DNA of 64,000 nucleotides from Methylotenera versatilis 79 (lineage in GTDB: Bacteria > Pseudomonadota > Gammaproteobacteria > Burkholderiales > Methylophilaceae), in NCBI RefSeq assembly GCF_000384375.1, contig NZ_ARVX01000001.1, positions 930,001 through 994,000 of the forward strand, read 5' to 3'. The position numbers and the translations under genes are program-made. Of this stretch, positions 35,230-46,151 are shown piece by piece; within the stretch, counting starts at the first letter, position 1, and every line of letters starts with the position of its first letter. The notes under the pieces were generated by a model that was given only the letters and a program-made list of their open reading frames with translations, did not search any database and was not told the DNA's origin.

Positions 35230-37107
35230 ATGTCTGCCTTTTCATCATTCAAGATAAAAGACGCTTTAATTCACTATAAAGTACCATTAATCATATTTGC
35301 GGTTTTAATTGTTTTCATCACATTTTTGGCTACGTTTAACTGGAATTGGTTTCGACCATTTCTTGTTAGTTATGTCAGCCAAAAGTCAGAACGTGACATT
35401 AAGATAGGCAAGCTAGATGTGGATTTTTCAGGGTTTTTAAATCCAACTATTCAGCTTGAAAACCTATACATTCCTAATGCATCGTGGGCGGATAAGCGAC
35501 CATTAATTTCGGCCAAAAAAATTTCTTTCAGGTTTAATGCGTTGCAATTTTTACTAAACCCAAAAGCTAGAATCGTTCATGTGACACTGTCTGATAGTGA
35601 AGTGAATCTGGAAAGATTGAACGATGGATTACGTAATTGGCGTTTGTTAGATCCTAATTACAAGGGTTTAGGAAAGTATCTTGTGCTTTCGCTAACGGTT
35701 CAACGTAGTGTCATCCGTGTTAAAAATCATGCTTTAGATTTAGACTTAATTGCCAAAATAGACCCTAATCCTAACTCCAATCTAAAATCGCAAAAAATGT
35801 CAAACAGCGTTACGTTTTCAGGCAATTATCTGAAAGCGCCTTTTAACGGCAAACTATTGACGGATGCCAAAGTGACTTTTCAGCAAACCAATGCGCTCTT
35901 TAATGTGGATGGTTTTGTGAATCAAGGTAAAAATAAAGTCAGCATAATCGGTAAATTAGGTGACGTTCTTAAAGATCCTTTAATTGATGCTGACATGAAG
36001 ATTTCCGGAAATTTATTTTCTTTAGTTAATATCGTCAGTAAGGATAAATTAGCAGGACAAGATGCTTTTAATGTGTCTACGCATATCGTTAAATCGAAAA
36101 ATAAATACCAAGTGAATCATTTTATTGGGAGTATTAATGGGTCGGATTTAAAGGGGAATTTCAGTTATTTGGATGACAAAGATACGCCTCAAATAAAAGG
36201 TGATTTCACTAGCGAAGCAATCAATTTTAAAGGCTTACTTAACCTATTCAAACAGCTAAAAAAATCTGACGCACATTCAGCTCATTCTAATTTACCCAAA
36301 GCCAATTCACTAAAACTCGGCTCAACAAATCAATCTTCCATAATAGAAAATCTAAAAAAATCACAGTTGAGTTTGGTGTTGAAAATTAAAAAAGTAGCGC
36401 ATTTAAACAAGATTACGCTTAGTAACTTAACCTTAAAAGCGAACGGAAATGCGAGAAAATTCGATTTAAAAATTCAGGATGGTTTAATCAATGGCGGCAA
36501 ACTTTCAGCTAATGCTACCTTAAATGTAAACAAAGATTTACCTGAGTTTCAAAGCGATATTATTGTTAATAAGCTTAAAATTGAAAGTTTATTAGCTAAT
36601 GAAAATTTGGAAAACCAAGTATCTGCGCCGTTAAATGTAACAGTGAATGCTCACTCAAAAGGAAATTCATTAGCCGAAATCACTAATAATATGTTTGGTC
36701 ATGCAAATGTAACAATTGGGAAAGGTGTGATTTCAAACAAGCTAGATGCTAAGTTGGGTTTGGACTTCGGCAAGCTATTTTGGCTATCATTGCGCGGTGA
36801 TAAAAATATCACTTTAAATTGTGGCAAATTCGGGTTTGATATCAAAGATGGCATAGCAACTTCGAATGTATTTTGGGTGAACACGCAGCAAACTGTTATT
36901 CAGGGTGATGCAAATATTAACTTGATTAATAAGCAGGTTAATGTGCTTTTGGACTCGCAACCTAAAGACCCAAGTTTATTCGTGAATAATAAATCCATTC
37001 AAGTAGCTGGTCAGTTTGATGAGGCTAATTACGCCATCAATACTACGGATAATCAACTGAAAAAATCTGCTAAAAATGCGTCACATCAGCAGTGTAATCA
37101 GCACTAA
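35230..37107 (+). CDS. AsmA family protein
   Basis: 625 residues. One N-terminal membrane span (about 17-37) is followed by the AsmA N-domain (FLVSYVSQKSERDIKIGKLDVDFSGFLNPTIQLENLYIPN) and a long repeating beta-strand region, ending in the C-terminal AsmA block (FWVNTQQTVIQGDANINLINKQVNVLLDSQPKDPSLF). AsmA-like proteins sit in the inner membrane with a periplasmic beta-groove and are tied to phospholipid transport and outer-membrane homeostasis. It follows the hemerythrin gene by 10 bp. An early ATG with a weak ribosome-binding site suggests coupling to that gene. Confidence 0.88.
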   Translation: MSAFSSFKIKDALIHYKVPLIIFAVLIVFITFLATFNWNWFRPFLVSYVSQKSERDIKIGKLDVDFSGFLNPTIQLENLYIPNASWADKRPLISAKKISFRFNALQFLLNPKARIVHVTLSDSEVNLERLNDGLRNWRLLDPNYKGLGKYLVLSLTVQRSVIRVKNHALDLDLIAKIDPNPNSNLKSQKMSNSVTFSGNYLKAPFNGKLLTDAKVTFQQTNALFNVDGFVNQGKNKVSIIGKLGDVLKDPLIDADMKISGNLFSLVNIVSKDKLAGQDAFNVSTHIVKSKNKYQVNHFIGSINGSDLKGNFSYLDDKDTPQIKGDFTSEAINFKGLLNLFKQLKKSDAHSAHSNLPKANSLKLGSTNQSSIIENLKKSQLSLVLKIKKVAHLNKITLSNLTLKANGNARKFDLKIQDGLINGGKLSANATLNVNKDLPEFQSDIIVNKLKIESLLANENLENQVSAPLNVTVNAHSKGNSLAEITNNMFGHANVTIGKGVISNKLDAKLGLDFGKLFWLSLRGDKNITLNCGKFGFDIKDGIATSNVFWVNTQQTVIQGDANINLINKQVNVLLDSQPKDPSLFVNNKSIQVAGQFDEANYAINTTDNQLKKSAKNASHQQCNQH

Positions 37108-37213
37108 ATCAAAGTGTTTAGAGGCTTCGTTTCCTAACTGGATTGTCAACTGAATAACCGCTAACAGCAACAAATTTAGCCTGCATATTACGGATCAGTT
37201 AAAACCATAAAAC

Positions 37214-37969
37214 CTACGTTTTTTGCACCGCACGTTGGGGATAGACATTTAGCAAAACTACAATGATGATAATCATTAAAGCGCTGATAGTGTATCGACT
37301 TAATGCTAAACCGCCAGCAGCAATTGGCTTGTCTAAATAATCGCCAACAACGGCGCCTAGTGGACGCGTTAGTACAAAAGCGGACCAAAATAATAGGGTT
37401 TTAGATATCTTTGTCCAAAAATACAGCGCGGCCACTATTAATAGCAGCGTTGCAAAAATAGTTGCGGCACCCACATAACCCAGCCCTGCAGAATCTGCCG
37501 TCCAATCACCCAGCGCAGTGCCAAGCGTTTGAGAAAATAGAATGGTTACCCAGTAAAAAACTTCAGCTTTGGGTGTGTGAATGCTGGATATGGCAATGGT
37601 GCCGATTGAGCGATACCAAATAAATAATGAAGTAATCAGCAGCGAAAATAAAAGTGTCGTTCCGCCAGCATAGCCGATGCCGAGCGAGCGATCAGCGAAA
37701 TCAGCTAAAGTCGTACCCAATGTGGTGGTTGCGATAATCGTCACCCAATAAAGTGCTGGATTAAAGCGAGTTGCCCTAATTTGCGCGACAACTGCGACTA
37801 TAAAAATAGCTGAAAAAATAAACGAGCTAACCAGATAGCCCAACTGCATCGACATAGATAAGGCATCGCCGCCTGTTTCACCCAAAGTGGTAGCGATGAT
37901 TTTGATGATCCAAAATGTCAGCGTTACTTCAGCTACTTTGCTTACCGTGTCTTGTATAGATTTAGTCAT
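37214..37969 (-). CDS. COG4705-type membrane protein with four internal repeats
   Basis: 251 residues with about eight membrane helices. Four copies of a motif occur near 20-37, 74-91, 137-154 and 194-212: FWIIKIIATTLGETGGD, YWVTIIATTTLGTTLADF, YWVTILFSQTLGTALGDW and FWSAFVLTRPLGAVVGDYLD. The repeat unit is one TLG-x2-x-x-D helix plus its partner, so the protein arose by duplication. The family (COG4705, uncharacterized membrane-anchored) has no known function; the conserved Thr-Leu-Gly and Asp in each repeat suggest a four-fold transport or ion site. It is the last gene of a closely spaced minus-strand run with eamA and eptA. Confidence 0.82.
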   Translation of the reverse strand: MTKSIQDTVSKVAEVTLTFWIIKIIATTLGETGGDALSMSMQLGYLVSSFIFSAIFIVAVVAQIRATRFNPALYWVTIIATTTLGTTLADFADRSLGIGYAGGTTLLFSLLITSLFIWYRSIGTIAISSIHTPKAEVFYWVTILFSQTLGTALGDWTADSAGLGYVGAATIFATLLLIVAALYFWTKISKTLLFWSAFVLTRPLGAVVGDYLDKPIAAGGLALSRYTISALMIIIIVVLLNVYPQRAVQKT

Positions 37970-38019
37970 CTAAGCGTCGTTAACTTTTCAAAAATGTAAT
38001 GATCATAAACAATATGGGT

Positions 38020-38442
38020 TTATTTTTTTGATATCACTAAAACCCCAATGACGATGAGCAGAGCACCAATAATCATGCGCAACGTAATCACTTCTTTAAA
38101 TATCCACCATGCCAACAAAATGGAAACCACAACGCTACCTTTATCAATGAGCGCAACCGTGGCTACATCGCCCATTTTGAGTGCTTTGTAATAAAAAATC
38201 CAAGAGCCAGCGGTTGTTAATGCAGAAAGTGCCAGCCATATATAGTTGGCTTTTTGAAGTGACTTTATTTCGGCAGGCGCAACGGCTAATAGGCCAAAAA
38301 TAATGATAAATATGCAGACAAAAGCCGTTCTTACCGTTAAGCCTAATTCAGCGGAAATGCCAATCAATCCTTGCTTGGCAATCACCGCAGTAAAGCCAGC
38401 AAAAAGCATTGAAATCAGTGCGTATAAAATCCAACGTTCCAT
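38020..38442 (-). CDS. half-size EamA/DMT transporter
   Basis: 140 residues: one EamA domain with five membrane helices (YALISMLFAGFTAVIAKQGL, then the TTAGSWIFYYKALKMGDVATVALIDKGSVVVSILLAWWIFKE block typical of the family, ending in MIIGALLIVIGVLVIS). Full-size EamA proteins carry two such domains; single-domain ones act as dimers, sometimes in lipid-carrier flipping (ArnE/F-like). It begins 30 bp after the eptA stop, so a role near lipid A or lipid-linked amino-sugar handling is possible but unproven. The frame is complete. Confidence 0.85.
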   Translation of the reverse strand: MERWILYALISMLFAGFTAVIAKQGLIGISAELGLTVRTAFVCIFIIIFGLLAVAPAEIKSLQKANYIWLALSALTTAGSWIFYYKALKMGDVATVALIDKGSVVVSILLAWWIFKEVITLRMIIGALLIVIGVLVISKK

Positions 38443-38472
38443 AGGTGGTTAATCCGCCAGCTAATCCATGAG

Positions 38473-40164
38473 TTAATCTAATTTTTGATCTAAAACTTCT
38501 CTTGTCGCGCTGTAAAGTTTTACATTACTATTTTTACTCAGCATGCTATTTTTGCCTTCACACGCTTTTGAGCTAAGCTCATAAGCCCCCAATATTGTGC
38601 AAAATAAATAATCATGGCTCAGTGGCGCATCTTTGTATGGCTGGATATCTTGTAATTTGTAATCAAAGTTTTGACCAGTCCATGCGATGACGGGTATATG
38701 CGTTTGCTCCTTAGGTGCAATTGCGTAAGGCGCAGCATGTAAATAAATGCCATGCTCTCCCAATGATTCTCCATGATCTGAACCATATAACATCGCCGTT
38801 TCGTAATGATTGTCATATTTCTTCAAAAAGTTAATCACTTCAGATAAGAAATAGTCGGTATATAAAACAGCATTGTCGTAAGCATTATCAATTTCTTGTT
38901 GCGTACAATCTCTCAATTCCCCTGTTTGGCAAGCGGGTTTAAAGCGCTCAAACTCTTTTGGATAGCGGCGATAATATTCTGGACCATGGTTGCCCATTTG
39001 GTGCAACACAATCAGCATGTCTTTATCTTTGTGTGCCGCAATATACGCATCCAGACCACTTAACATGCCAATATCTCTACATTCGCCTTTACACAAAGGG
39101 TTGTGTGTTGGCGTTTTAAAGTCCTCATAGTCTATGCGCGTTGCAACACCTTTCGAGTCGGAGTTATTGTCTCGCCATAATACGGCAATGCCATTTTTAT
39201 GTAATACATCTAAGGCGTTTTCCTGCTCTAGTGCTTTTTCTTTGTCATATTTTTCGCGCCCTAAGGACGAAAACATGCAAGGCACAGAAACGCTAGTCGA
39301 TGTACCACAAGAACTGACATTGCTAAAGCTGACAACATCTTGTTTAGATAGTAATGGATTGGTTTCGCGTTTATAGCCATTCAAAGAAAATCTATCTGCT
39401 CGCGCTGTTTCGCCCACCACCAAGATAATCAACTCTTTTTTGCTAGTGGGTGGGTCTAGTAAAACGGCATCATCTGCAATTTTATTTAAGGGAATATGAT
39501 GAGAAGAAATACTGGATTGTTGCGTTACATACTTAATGACTGAATAGGCCGAATAAGTGGGATTTGCATAGAATCGAACGATTTTATGCTCGCGAATAAA
39601 TGAACTGTAATCGGCTGTAAATGGCAGTATTAACAACACGATTGCCAGTAAAAATAATAATACATGACGTAATTTAGATTTTAATTCTGATTGAATAGTG
39701 CCAGGTTTTGGACAATATTTTAAGACGAAATAAGCCGGGATGATGCCTAAAAAAATGGTTTTGGCAACCAAACTTAACGTGATTAAACTGGCAAATTCGC
39801 TACTGTTGGTTTGCATGATATTGTCTATCATGACCGTATCGATAATCACCCCTAAATAGTCCATGTAATAAGCGGATTGTGACGCGACGATTAAAAATAA
39901 AGCGAGTGTCCAACGCGTTAATTTTCCATAGCAAATCAGCAAGAAAAAGATGGCGGTGAGCGAAGTGAAAAATAATGCCAGCGAAATCAGAAAAGGCACG
40001 TTTGCAATAGTAAGTGGATAAATATTCAAGATGCCATGAAACAGTGAATAGTTACCCGTCAGCATAATGAACACGACGACCAGTAAAATAGTCCGCGTTT
40101 GTGTTTTAAGCACACCTTGAAGTAGCATAGATTTGTACCTAGCATTTATAATTATTGAGGACAT
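38473..40164 (-). CDS. eptA: lipid A phosphoethanolamine transferase
   Basis: 563 residues of the EptA/PmrC/MCR family. Five N-terminal membrane helices (about 22-180) precede a periplasmic sulfatase-like domain. The nucleophile Thr253 follows metal ligand Glu252 in VVGETARADRFS, and the other metal ligands lie in LYGSDHGESLGEHGIYLHAAPY. Cys pairs (CGTSTSVSVPC, CKGEC, CQTGELRDC) form the family disulfides. It adds phosphoethanolamine to lipid A, lowering negative charge. It starts 35 bp after the RND pump stop and is probably in the same transcript, whose promoter carries PmrA/QseB-like boxes. Confidence 0.93.
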   Translation of the reverse strand: MSSIIINARYKSMLLQGVLKTQTRTILLVVVFIMLTGNYSLFHGILNIYPLTIANVPFLISLALFFTSLTAIFFLLICYGKLTRWTLALFLIVASQSAYYMDYLGVIIDTVMIDNIMQTNSSEFASLITLSLVAKTIFLGIIPAYFVLKYCPKPGTIQSELKSKLRHVLLFLLAIVLLILPFTADYSSFIREHKIVRFYANPTYSAYSVIKYVTQQSSISSHHIPLNKIADDAVLLDPPTSKKELIILVVGETARADRFSLNGYKRETNPLLSKQDVVSFSNVSSCGTSTSVSVPCMFSSLGREKYDKEKALEQENALDVLHKNGIAVLWRDNNSDSKGVATRIDYEDFKTPTHNPLCKGECRDIGMLSGLDAYIAAHKDKDMLIVLHQMGNHGPEYYRRYPKEFERFKPACQTGELRDCTQQEIDNAYDNAVLYTDYFLSEVINFLKKYDNHYETAMLYGSDHGESLGEHGIYLHAAPYAIAPKEQTHIPVIAWTGQNFDYKLQDIQPYKDAPLSHDYLFCTILGAYELSSKACEGKNSMLSKNSNVKLYSATREVLDQKLD

Positions 40165-40199
40165 AATATAGGGTTTCCAGTGGGTATAGGGACTAACTT

Positions 40200-43100
40200 T
40201 TAAGATTGCTTTATCAATTGTCTTAACGGTTGTTTTAAAGGTGCTTTTAAAGGCCGTTCTAAAGTCTGCGCATTACCGCCGCCAAATCTTAAGAAAATAG
40301 CGGGTAGTAAAATAAGATTTAATACAGTGGAGGTTAAAAGTCCGCTGACCACTACAACTGCAAGTGGATATTCAATCTCATAACCCGAGATTGGACCTTT
40401 GATGACAATAGGCAGCAATGCCAGTGTGGTCGCTAGCGCAGTCATTAAGATCGGGATAAGTCTTTCATTTGAGCCGCGCTTAATCAGCTCAATGCCGTAT
40501 TGAAGTTTTTCATCAATCGCTAAATGTCGGTAATGACTAATCAGCAAAATGCCGTTTCTGGCAGCGATACCCAACACTGCAATAAAGCCCACAATTGAAC
40601 CCAACGAAACAACGCCGCCAGAAATAAATACGCCCATCACGCCGCCAACAATTGCAAAAGGTAGTGAGAGTAAAAATACCAGCGTGTGTCGATACGATTT
40701 AAAATCGATATACACGATAAAAATAATGGTCAGCAACACCACCAACGACAGACTTAACAACTTATTTGCCGCATCTTTTTGCGCGATATGTTCACCCAGA
40801 AATTGCGGATAGTAGCCACTTGGAAATGACATCGCAGACACCTTTTGTTGTACTTCTGCGGCAACAGAACCTAAATCTCTACCCTTTGCATTGGCTAACA
40901 CATCAATACGACGTGATACCGCTTCACGTTTAATTTCATTTGGCATGCCGATAAAATAAACGTCTGCTACATCTTTAATTCTTAATTGCGTGCCGAAAGC
41001 GGTATCTATGGCTAGATTTTGGATGGCAGATAAATCTAATTTGGTTTCAGCGCTACCTAGAACCACAACGTCTACTTTTTGTTGGGATTCATATATTTCA
41101 CCTACTTTTGTGCCTTTTAAAATAGGGCTGGTGACTTTGCGAATGTCATTGGTATTAATGCCGTAACGTTGTGCGACGTCATGTTTAAGGCGAATCTCAA
41201 TTTGTGGAATCAGAACCTGTGGTTCTACTTTTAAATCTGAAATACCATCCACAGACTGCATCGTCTGTTTGATTGCTTCAGCTTGTTTACGCAATACATC
41301 CAAATCTGGCCCAAATAAACGCACCACAATGCTGGCGCTGGTACCAGACAACACTTCTTTGCTGCGTTCTTTTAAATAGGTTTGCACATCAGTAAAAATA
41401 CCTGAATAGCCGTGCATCGCATGTTGAATCGCAGCAACAGTTTTTTGGTAATCCACTTTCGGGTCAATACTCACCCACAGTTCGGTAAAGTTCGGACCAA
41501 CCACTTCATCTGCCGCTTCTGCCCGCCCAATATGCGCACCAAAATTGTTAACGCCAGGTATCGCAAGCAAATCATGACTTGCGCGCACACTCATTTTTTT
41601 CATCTGCTCAATCGATGCACCAGGACGTTCCAGAAAGTGCATCAAAAAATCAGTCTCTTTAAAATCTGGCAAAAATTCTGAGCCTAAAAAAAGGCTGCCG
41701 AATCCCGTCGTCAGAAACACAATCGCCGTTGCGATAAATATCTTTTTAGGTCTTGCTAAAACAATATCGAGTGTTCGGGCATATTGCTGACGTAGCCAAA
41801 GCACAACAGGCATTTCTTGGCTGTGCGTTTCGCCATCTAGCAATAGATAGGAAAGTGCAGGCGTGACGATTAACGCAACTAGTAGCGAAGCAAAAATGGC
41901 TAATAAATAGGCCATGGCTAACGGTCTAAAAAATGCGCCAGCGATTCCGTCTAAAAACAGCACAGGAAGAAAAACCACCATCACAATCATCGTGGCGTAT
42001 ACCACAGCACTTCTGACTTCTAATGACGCACTAACGATGACACTGAGCTTAGATTTGGGTGACGCTAACTGTTTGTTCAAATTTAATCGCCGAATAATAT
42101 TTTCGACATCAATAATCGCGTCATCCACCACTTCTCCAAGCGCGATAACTAAGCCTGCAATCACCATAGTATTGATGCTGATATTGAGTGCAGTTAACAC
42201 TAAAACTGCGGTAATTAATGACAGCGGAATGGCACAAATACTAATCAGCGCAGCGCGTTTATTGCGTAAAAATACCATCAGAATAAGCGCAACTAATACT
42301 GCGCCTATCAGTAAGGCTTTTTGCAGGTTTTGAATGGCGCGCTCAATAAATGTTGCGGGTCTGAATATTGTCGAATCAATTTCTAATCCTGTTAACGCAG
42401 GTTTGAGTTCTGCGAGTGCAGATTCCAGATTTTTTGTCACTTCAATCGTATTGGCATTGGGGTGCTTTTCTACAATCAGCAATAATCCATCGCCTTGATT
42501 AATCACCGCATCGCCAATCGGCGGCGGGCTGCCAACTGTAATATCGGCAATATCGCCTAATCGAATCGGTGCACCATTTTTAAAATCAACTACTGTTGCT
42601 GCTAACTCTGTTGGCTTCGCTGTCAGGTTTGTGTGGCGTATAGCAATACGTTGATTCGGCGTATCAACAAATCCGCCCGATTCAATACTGGCCGCGTCAC
42701 CCGAAGCTTTAATCACTTGTTGCAAACTGACGCCAGAAGCGCGCAGACGGTCTGGGTTAATCAATATTTGCAATTGTTTATCGCGCTGCCCCCAAACGGC
42801 AACATTCGCAACGCCAGGCACAGACATCAATCGCGGCCTAATCGTCCACATGGTCAACGCGCTAATATCCATTTGCGAAAGCGTTTTAGACGAAATGCCG
42901 ATTTTCAATACGCGGGAAAGTGAAGACAAAGGTGGCATTAAAACAGGTGGTCTTGCGACTGATGGCAATTTAGAAGCGGCCAAGGTGAGACGTTCTTGAA
43001 CAAACTGTCTGGCTTGATTAATATCAGTGCCATCTTCAAAAATCAGTACAACAGAAGATAATCCCAACACAGATTTTGAGCGCAGTGTTTTAAGCTTCGG

Positions 43101-43328
43101 CGTGCCGTTAAGTGCTTGTTCCAAAGGCATGCTGATCAGTTGCTCAGCTTCTAAGGTTGAAAGTCCAGGTGCTTCTGTCTGAATCTCAACCTTCACTGGC
43201 GCGAATTCTGGAAATACATCGAGAGGCGCTTTTTTAATCGTGTTAATGCCAATTGCGATAAGAAGTGCGGACAAAAACAACACAAGCAAACGTGCTTTAA
43301 CTGCCGAATGGATTAATTTGTTGAGCAT
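40200..43328 (-). CDS. HME-like RND efflux pump (CzcA/CusA branch)
   Basis: 1042 residues with twelve membrane segments and two large periplasmic loops. The N-terminus ([53 protein letters not shown]) has the FPEF-xPVxVxIxTEAPG pattern of the heavy-metal-exporting branch. TM4 carries [17 protein letters not shown] with acidic residues for the proton path. The later block [23 protein letters not shown] matches CzcA-like pumps. The metal or other substrate is not decided by sequence, and the association with eptA and a PmrA-like system suggests envelope-active compounds as an alternative to metals. The adaptor gene ends 18 bp upstream. Confidence 0.9.
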   Translation of the reverse strand: MLNKLIHSAVKARLLVLFLSALLIAIGINTIKKAPLDVFPEFAPVKVEIQTEAPGLSTLEAEQLISMPLEQALNGTPKLKTLRSKSVLGLSSVVLIFEDGTDINQARQFVQERLTLAASKLPSVARPPVLMPPLSSLSRVLKIGISSKTLSQMDISALTMWTIRPRLMSVPGVANVAVWGQRDKQLQILINPDRLRASGVSLQQVIKASGDAASIESGGFVDTPNQRIAIRHTNLTAKPTELAATVVDFKNGAPIRLGDIADITVGSPPPIGDAVINQGDGLLLIVEKHPNANTIEVTKNLESALAELKPALTGLEIDSTIFRPATFIERAIQNLQKALLIGAVLVALILMVFLRNKRAALISICAIPLSLITAVLVLTALNISINTMVIAGLVIALGEVVDDAIIDVENIIRRLNLNKQLASPKSKLSVIVSASLEVRSAVVYATMIVMVVFLPVLFLDGIAGAFFRPLAMAYLLAIFASLLVALIVTPALSYLLLDGETHSQEMPVVLWLRQQYARTLDIVLARPKKIFIATAIVFLTTGFGSLFLGSEFLPDFKETDFLMHFLERPGASIEQMKKMSVRASHDLLAIPGVNNFGAHIGRAEAADEVVGPNFTELWVSIDPKVDYQKTVAAIQHAMHGYSGIFTDVQTYLKERSKEVLSGTSASIVVRLFGPDLDVLRKQAEAIKQTMQSVDGISDLKVEPQVLIPQIEIRLKHDVAQRYGINTNDIRKVTSPILKGTKVGEIYESQQKVDVVVLGSAETKLDLSAIQNLAIDTAFGTQLRIKDVADVYFIGMPNEIKREAVSRRIDVLANAKGRDLGSVAAEVQQKVSAMSFPSGYYPQFLGEHIAQKDAANKLLSLSLVVLLTIIFIVYIDFKSYRHTLVFLLSLPFAIVGGVMGVFISGGVVSLGSIVGFIAVLGIAARNGILLISHYRHLAIDEKLQYGIELIKRGSNERLIPILMTALATTLALLPIVIKGPISGYEIEYPLAVVVVSGLLTSTVLNLILLPAIFLRFGGGNAQTLERPLKAPLKQPLRQLIKQS

Positions 43329-43346
43329 ATTAAGTGCCTATTCGGG

Positions 43347-44666
43347 TTAGTGGGCAAAGCCAGTTTCAATGCCAAATAGTTCCAAAGCGCCATTGGTCAC
43401 GACTTGCGTGCCGATCTCTGGGCCTTGGCTAATCACGGCAGTTGCACCGTTTACGCGTTCTAAAAACACTCTTTTTCGCGCATAAATGGTTTGCGAAGTT
43501 TGTGCGTACACCCAACTGCCGCCATAGACATCAAACACGATTGAAGACCAAGGCACAGTCATTGCATCTTGGTTTGAATGTTCGGTTGAGTTTTGGGTTG
43601 GTTTTTGAATCACGTCTTGCAGATTTTTTCGCGTGCTTAAAGTGACAGTTACACGCTGCGCAGGGCTTAAGTGCGCTTGTTGATTAGCCACTGCATAAAA
43701 CACATGCACGGTGCCGGTTAATGGGTCTGCTGAAGGTGGTGTTTTGACTGGTTTTGCAGTGAGTGGTATTGCATTTGCACTAACAGATAAGGGCGTGATT
43801 TTTGCGTCTGCCAGCAGGTTAACTTCATCAAGTTCACCTGCTGGAACTGGCGCGCGCACCCAAAGTGTATCCAACTTAGAGATTTCAATGATGGGATTTC
43901 CGCTAGAAACCAGCTGATCTGAAACCGCTAAAATATTGCTGATGATGCCAGATTGCGGCGCTTTGATTTCCATCGGCGCGATGGTGCCGATATTCACTAC
44001 TTGATCTAATACGTCTCTTTTGGTTTTTGCAGCGTCTAAGTTTTTTAACACAAACTGATAGTTCGCATTCGCTTCATCTACATTGCGTTGGCTACCAACC
44101 AGTTCATCCAGTAATTTTTTTGCACGAACCAGCGCGATATCAGCCGCTTCTAGCTGCGCCTTTGTCGTGTTCACCAAGCTTTCGGCATCGGCTAACGCAC
44201 TCAACATATTGACGCGTGCATCGGGTGTTAACAATGGCTGAATAAAATAAAGCACCTCGCCTGCTTTTACCTGCGCCCCAGGTTGTAACGCGTGAGTTAA
44301 CCCATTTTTTTGAGCAAAAACCAATTTGCCCGCAATGGGCGCTGTAACGGTGACTTTTTCGCCGGTGGGAATAACCAGCTCGCCTGCGTAAGTTTTTGTT
44401 GCCGTCACGCGTTCACGTTTCAGCGCGGCAGTTTGAATACCTAATTTTCGATAGGCATCTTCAGTAATCTGCACTTGATTCAGATCATTTTCAGAAACCG
44501 TTTTGGGCTGAGCAATATTTTTAGACATTAAACTTTCGTTTGGCTTGGCGATTAAGGCCGAACAAACCAGCAAAACGGATACAGTGAGTGCGCTGGTGGC
44601 CGCGATAATCAAAACAGTACGATTCATCTTTTTAAATTTCATTTGTAATTTGTTTAAATCCATCAT
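43347..44666 (-). CDS. RND efflux periplasmic adaptor (CzcB/CusB-like)
   Basis: 439 residues from the ATG that overlaps the tolC stop as TGATG; the frame extends 16 codons further into tolC but that start is unlikely. One N-terminal anchor span (about 16-38: LIIAATSALTVSVLLVCSALIA), then a barrel-sandwich domain (VTVTAPIAGKLVFAQ... with return IKAPQSGIISNILAVSDQLV), an alpha-hairpin between, and a C-terminal domain with VTNGALELFGIE. It bridges the RND pump and the TolC protein in the same operon. Coupled translation with tolC fits a stoichiometric tripartite system. Confidence 0.9.
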   Translation of the reverse strand: MMDLNKLQMKFKKMNRTVLIIAATSALTVSVLLVCSALIAKPNESLMSKNIAQPKTVSENDLNQVQITEDAYRKLGIQTAALKRERVTATKTYAGELVIPTGEKVTVTAPIAGKLVFAQKNGLTHALQPGAQVKAGEVLYFIQPLLTPDARVNMLSALADAESLVNTTKAQLEAADIALVRAKKLLDELVGSQRNVDEANANYQFVLKNLDAAKTKRDVLDQVVNIGTIAPMEIKAPQSGIISNILAVSDQLVSSGNPIIEISKLDTLWVRAPVPAGELDEVNLLADAKITPLSVSANAIPLTAKPVKTPPSADPLTGTVHVFYAVANQQAHLSPAQRVTVTLSTRKNLQDVIQKPTQNSTEHSNQDAMTVPWSSIVFDVYGGSWVYAQTSQTIYARKRVFLERVNGATAVISQGPEIGTQVVTNGALELFGIETGFAH

Positions 44667-46018
44667 CAACTCGCACTCAGTTTTGGCCCGATATTGCGCA
44701 TTAATTCTGCCCATTTGCCAATAAGCTCGGCCTTCAACTGAATCTGCCGCATTTGCGCATCAACCAATTGGCGATTTGCTTCTAGTGTTTGCAAATAGGA
44801 AATGTCACCTTCTGCGTAGGCTTGTTGTGTTAATTGCATGGTTTCTAATATCGAAGGCATTAATTCATCCTGCAGCACATTCCAGTCGTGGCAAGATTGT
44901 TGATATTGAAGGTGCGCAGTTCTAGTTTCTAATAAGGCCTGTTGCTTCAATACTTCAAGGTTCAGTTCTGCACGTTCTAACTCCGCTTCTGCCCGACTAA
45001 TCTCGCCTTGATTTTGATTGAGCGCTGGAATAGTGGTGCGGATGGTCGGGCCAAGAACGTGCCCATTTTGACCACTTGTCGCATCCGCAGTACCGGTCAA
45101 CTTAAACCAGCTTATATTGGATAATTTCAGTTTCTCTTTATTGGCATCGATTGAAAATTGTGAGGCGATAATGTCTGGACGTTGCGCTAGCGATTGAGTG
45201 AGCAAGTGGTCAATATCAACTGCTTGGCAGGCAGGAATAACATTAGGCGATAATTGAATATTGCGATTTTTTTGTGCTGTATCTAAACTATTTACACCAA
45301 GCAGATTAAGCAGAATCTCCGTTTTCAATTGCACATCATATTGCGCAAGATCCCAATCGCGCTTGGTGATAATCGCATCATTTTTTGCGATGAGAATGTC
45401 TTTGCCATTCATATCGCCTGCTTCAAGACGTTTGTTAGAAAGCGTATAAATTTTTTGGCGTAATTGGTACGATGATTCGCTCACTTGCAATTTTTCTTGT
45501 GCCAACACGCGTTGCGCGTAGGCAACTCGTACCTCTTTAATCAGATTTAGCCCCGATTGCGTCAGGCGATTCGCAGTCGCATCCGCTTCATTTTTCATGG
45601 CGCGCAGTTTTATCGGACGCAACCACAGCGCCTCTAAAGGCAAATCTATCGCGTATTTATAGGGTTTGTTGATTGTGCCAAAGGCATACAATAAATCGGG
45701 GTTTGGCAGCAAGCCTGCAGTGGTTAAATCGGCTTTGGCTAACTTTAAATCGATTAATAGTGACTTAAAAGCAGCATTATTGTTTAATGCCAACAAGACT
45801 GCCTCTGTTTCAGTGAGTGTTTTTTGCTGACTTAATTTCGCTGCTGCAGATTCAGTTTCAGCAGATGCGCTGGCCGTTAATGCTTGATCGTATGCGATTA
45901 TTTTGTTTAAAACAGCCGCTTTATCCGCTGTTTGAGGAACAGACTGGCAACCAGCCATAAAAATAATGGCTGATAAACATAAACAGTTTTTAGTAATAGA
46001 GACAAACCTGCGGTGCAT
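44666..46018 (-). CDS. TolC-family outer-membrane efflux channel
   Basis: 450 residues. The lipoprotein signal ends at lipobox MAGC (Cys24). The body is two OEP repeats of long helices (PNPDLLYAFGTINKPYKYAIDL and EISRAEAELERAELNLEVLKQQALLETRTAHLQY), the standard layout of CusC/OprM-type channels. It is the first gene of the tolC-adaptor-pump-eptA run and ends in a TGATG overlap with the adaptor gene. The promoter region (46019-46295) is shared with a divergent two-component system and holds two PmrA/QseB-type boxes. Confidence 0.9.
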   Translation of the reverse strand: MHRRFVSITKNCLCLSAIIFMAGCQSVPQTADKAAVLNKIIAYDQALTASASAETESAAAKLSQQKTLTETEAVLLALNNNAAFKSLLIDLKLAKADLTTAGLLPNPDLLYAFGTINKPYKYAIDLPLEALWLRPIKLRAMKNEADATANRLTQSGLNLIKEVRVAYAQRVLAQEKLQVSESSYQLRQKIYTLSNKRLEAGDMNGKDILIAKNDAIITKRDWDLAQYDVQLKTEILLNLLGVNSLDTAQKNRNIQLSPNVIPACQAVDIDHLLTQSLAQRPDIIASQFSIDANKEKLKLSNISWFKLTGTADATSGQNGHVLGPTIRTTIPALNQNQGEISRAEAELERAELNLEVLKQQALLETRTAHLQYQQSCHDWNVLQDELMPSILETMQLTQQAYAEGDISYLQTLEANRQLVDAQMRQIQLKAELIGKWAELMRNIGPKLSAS

Positions 46019-46065
46019 TTTTTAAGTCAGAGACGATTAAGTAGTGCGAAATATAGAGCGCCAAA

Positions 46066-46082
46066 CTTAATGGAAACTTAAA
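46066..46082 (+). promoter_or_regulatory. PmrA/QseB-type box 1
   Basis: CTTAAT-GGAAA-CTTAAA: two half-sites 11 bp apart with a 5-bp spacer, as in the PmrA/QseB consensus YTTAAK-N5-YTTAAK. It lies 48 bp before the tolC start, in the gap shared with the response regulator gene. Confidence 0.65.
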
Positions 46083-46151
46083 AGACTTAACGATTAAAAA
46101 GCTTGAATACTGAAAGCGTTAATCTGGAATTTAAATTCACTCAAAATAAGT

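Noticed and set aside
41914-42333. 139-codon ORF on the plus strand
   Set aside because: Lies wholly antisense inside the HME-like RND pump gene; low-complexity hydrophobic shadow frame.
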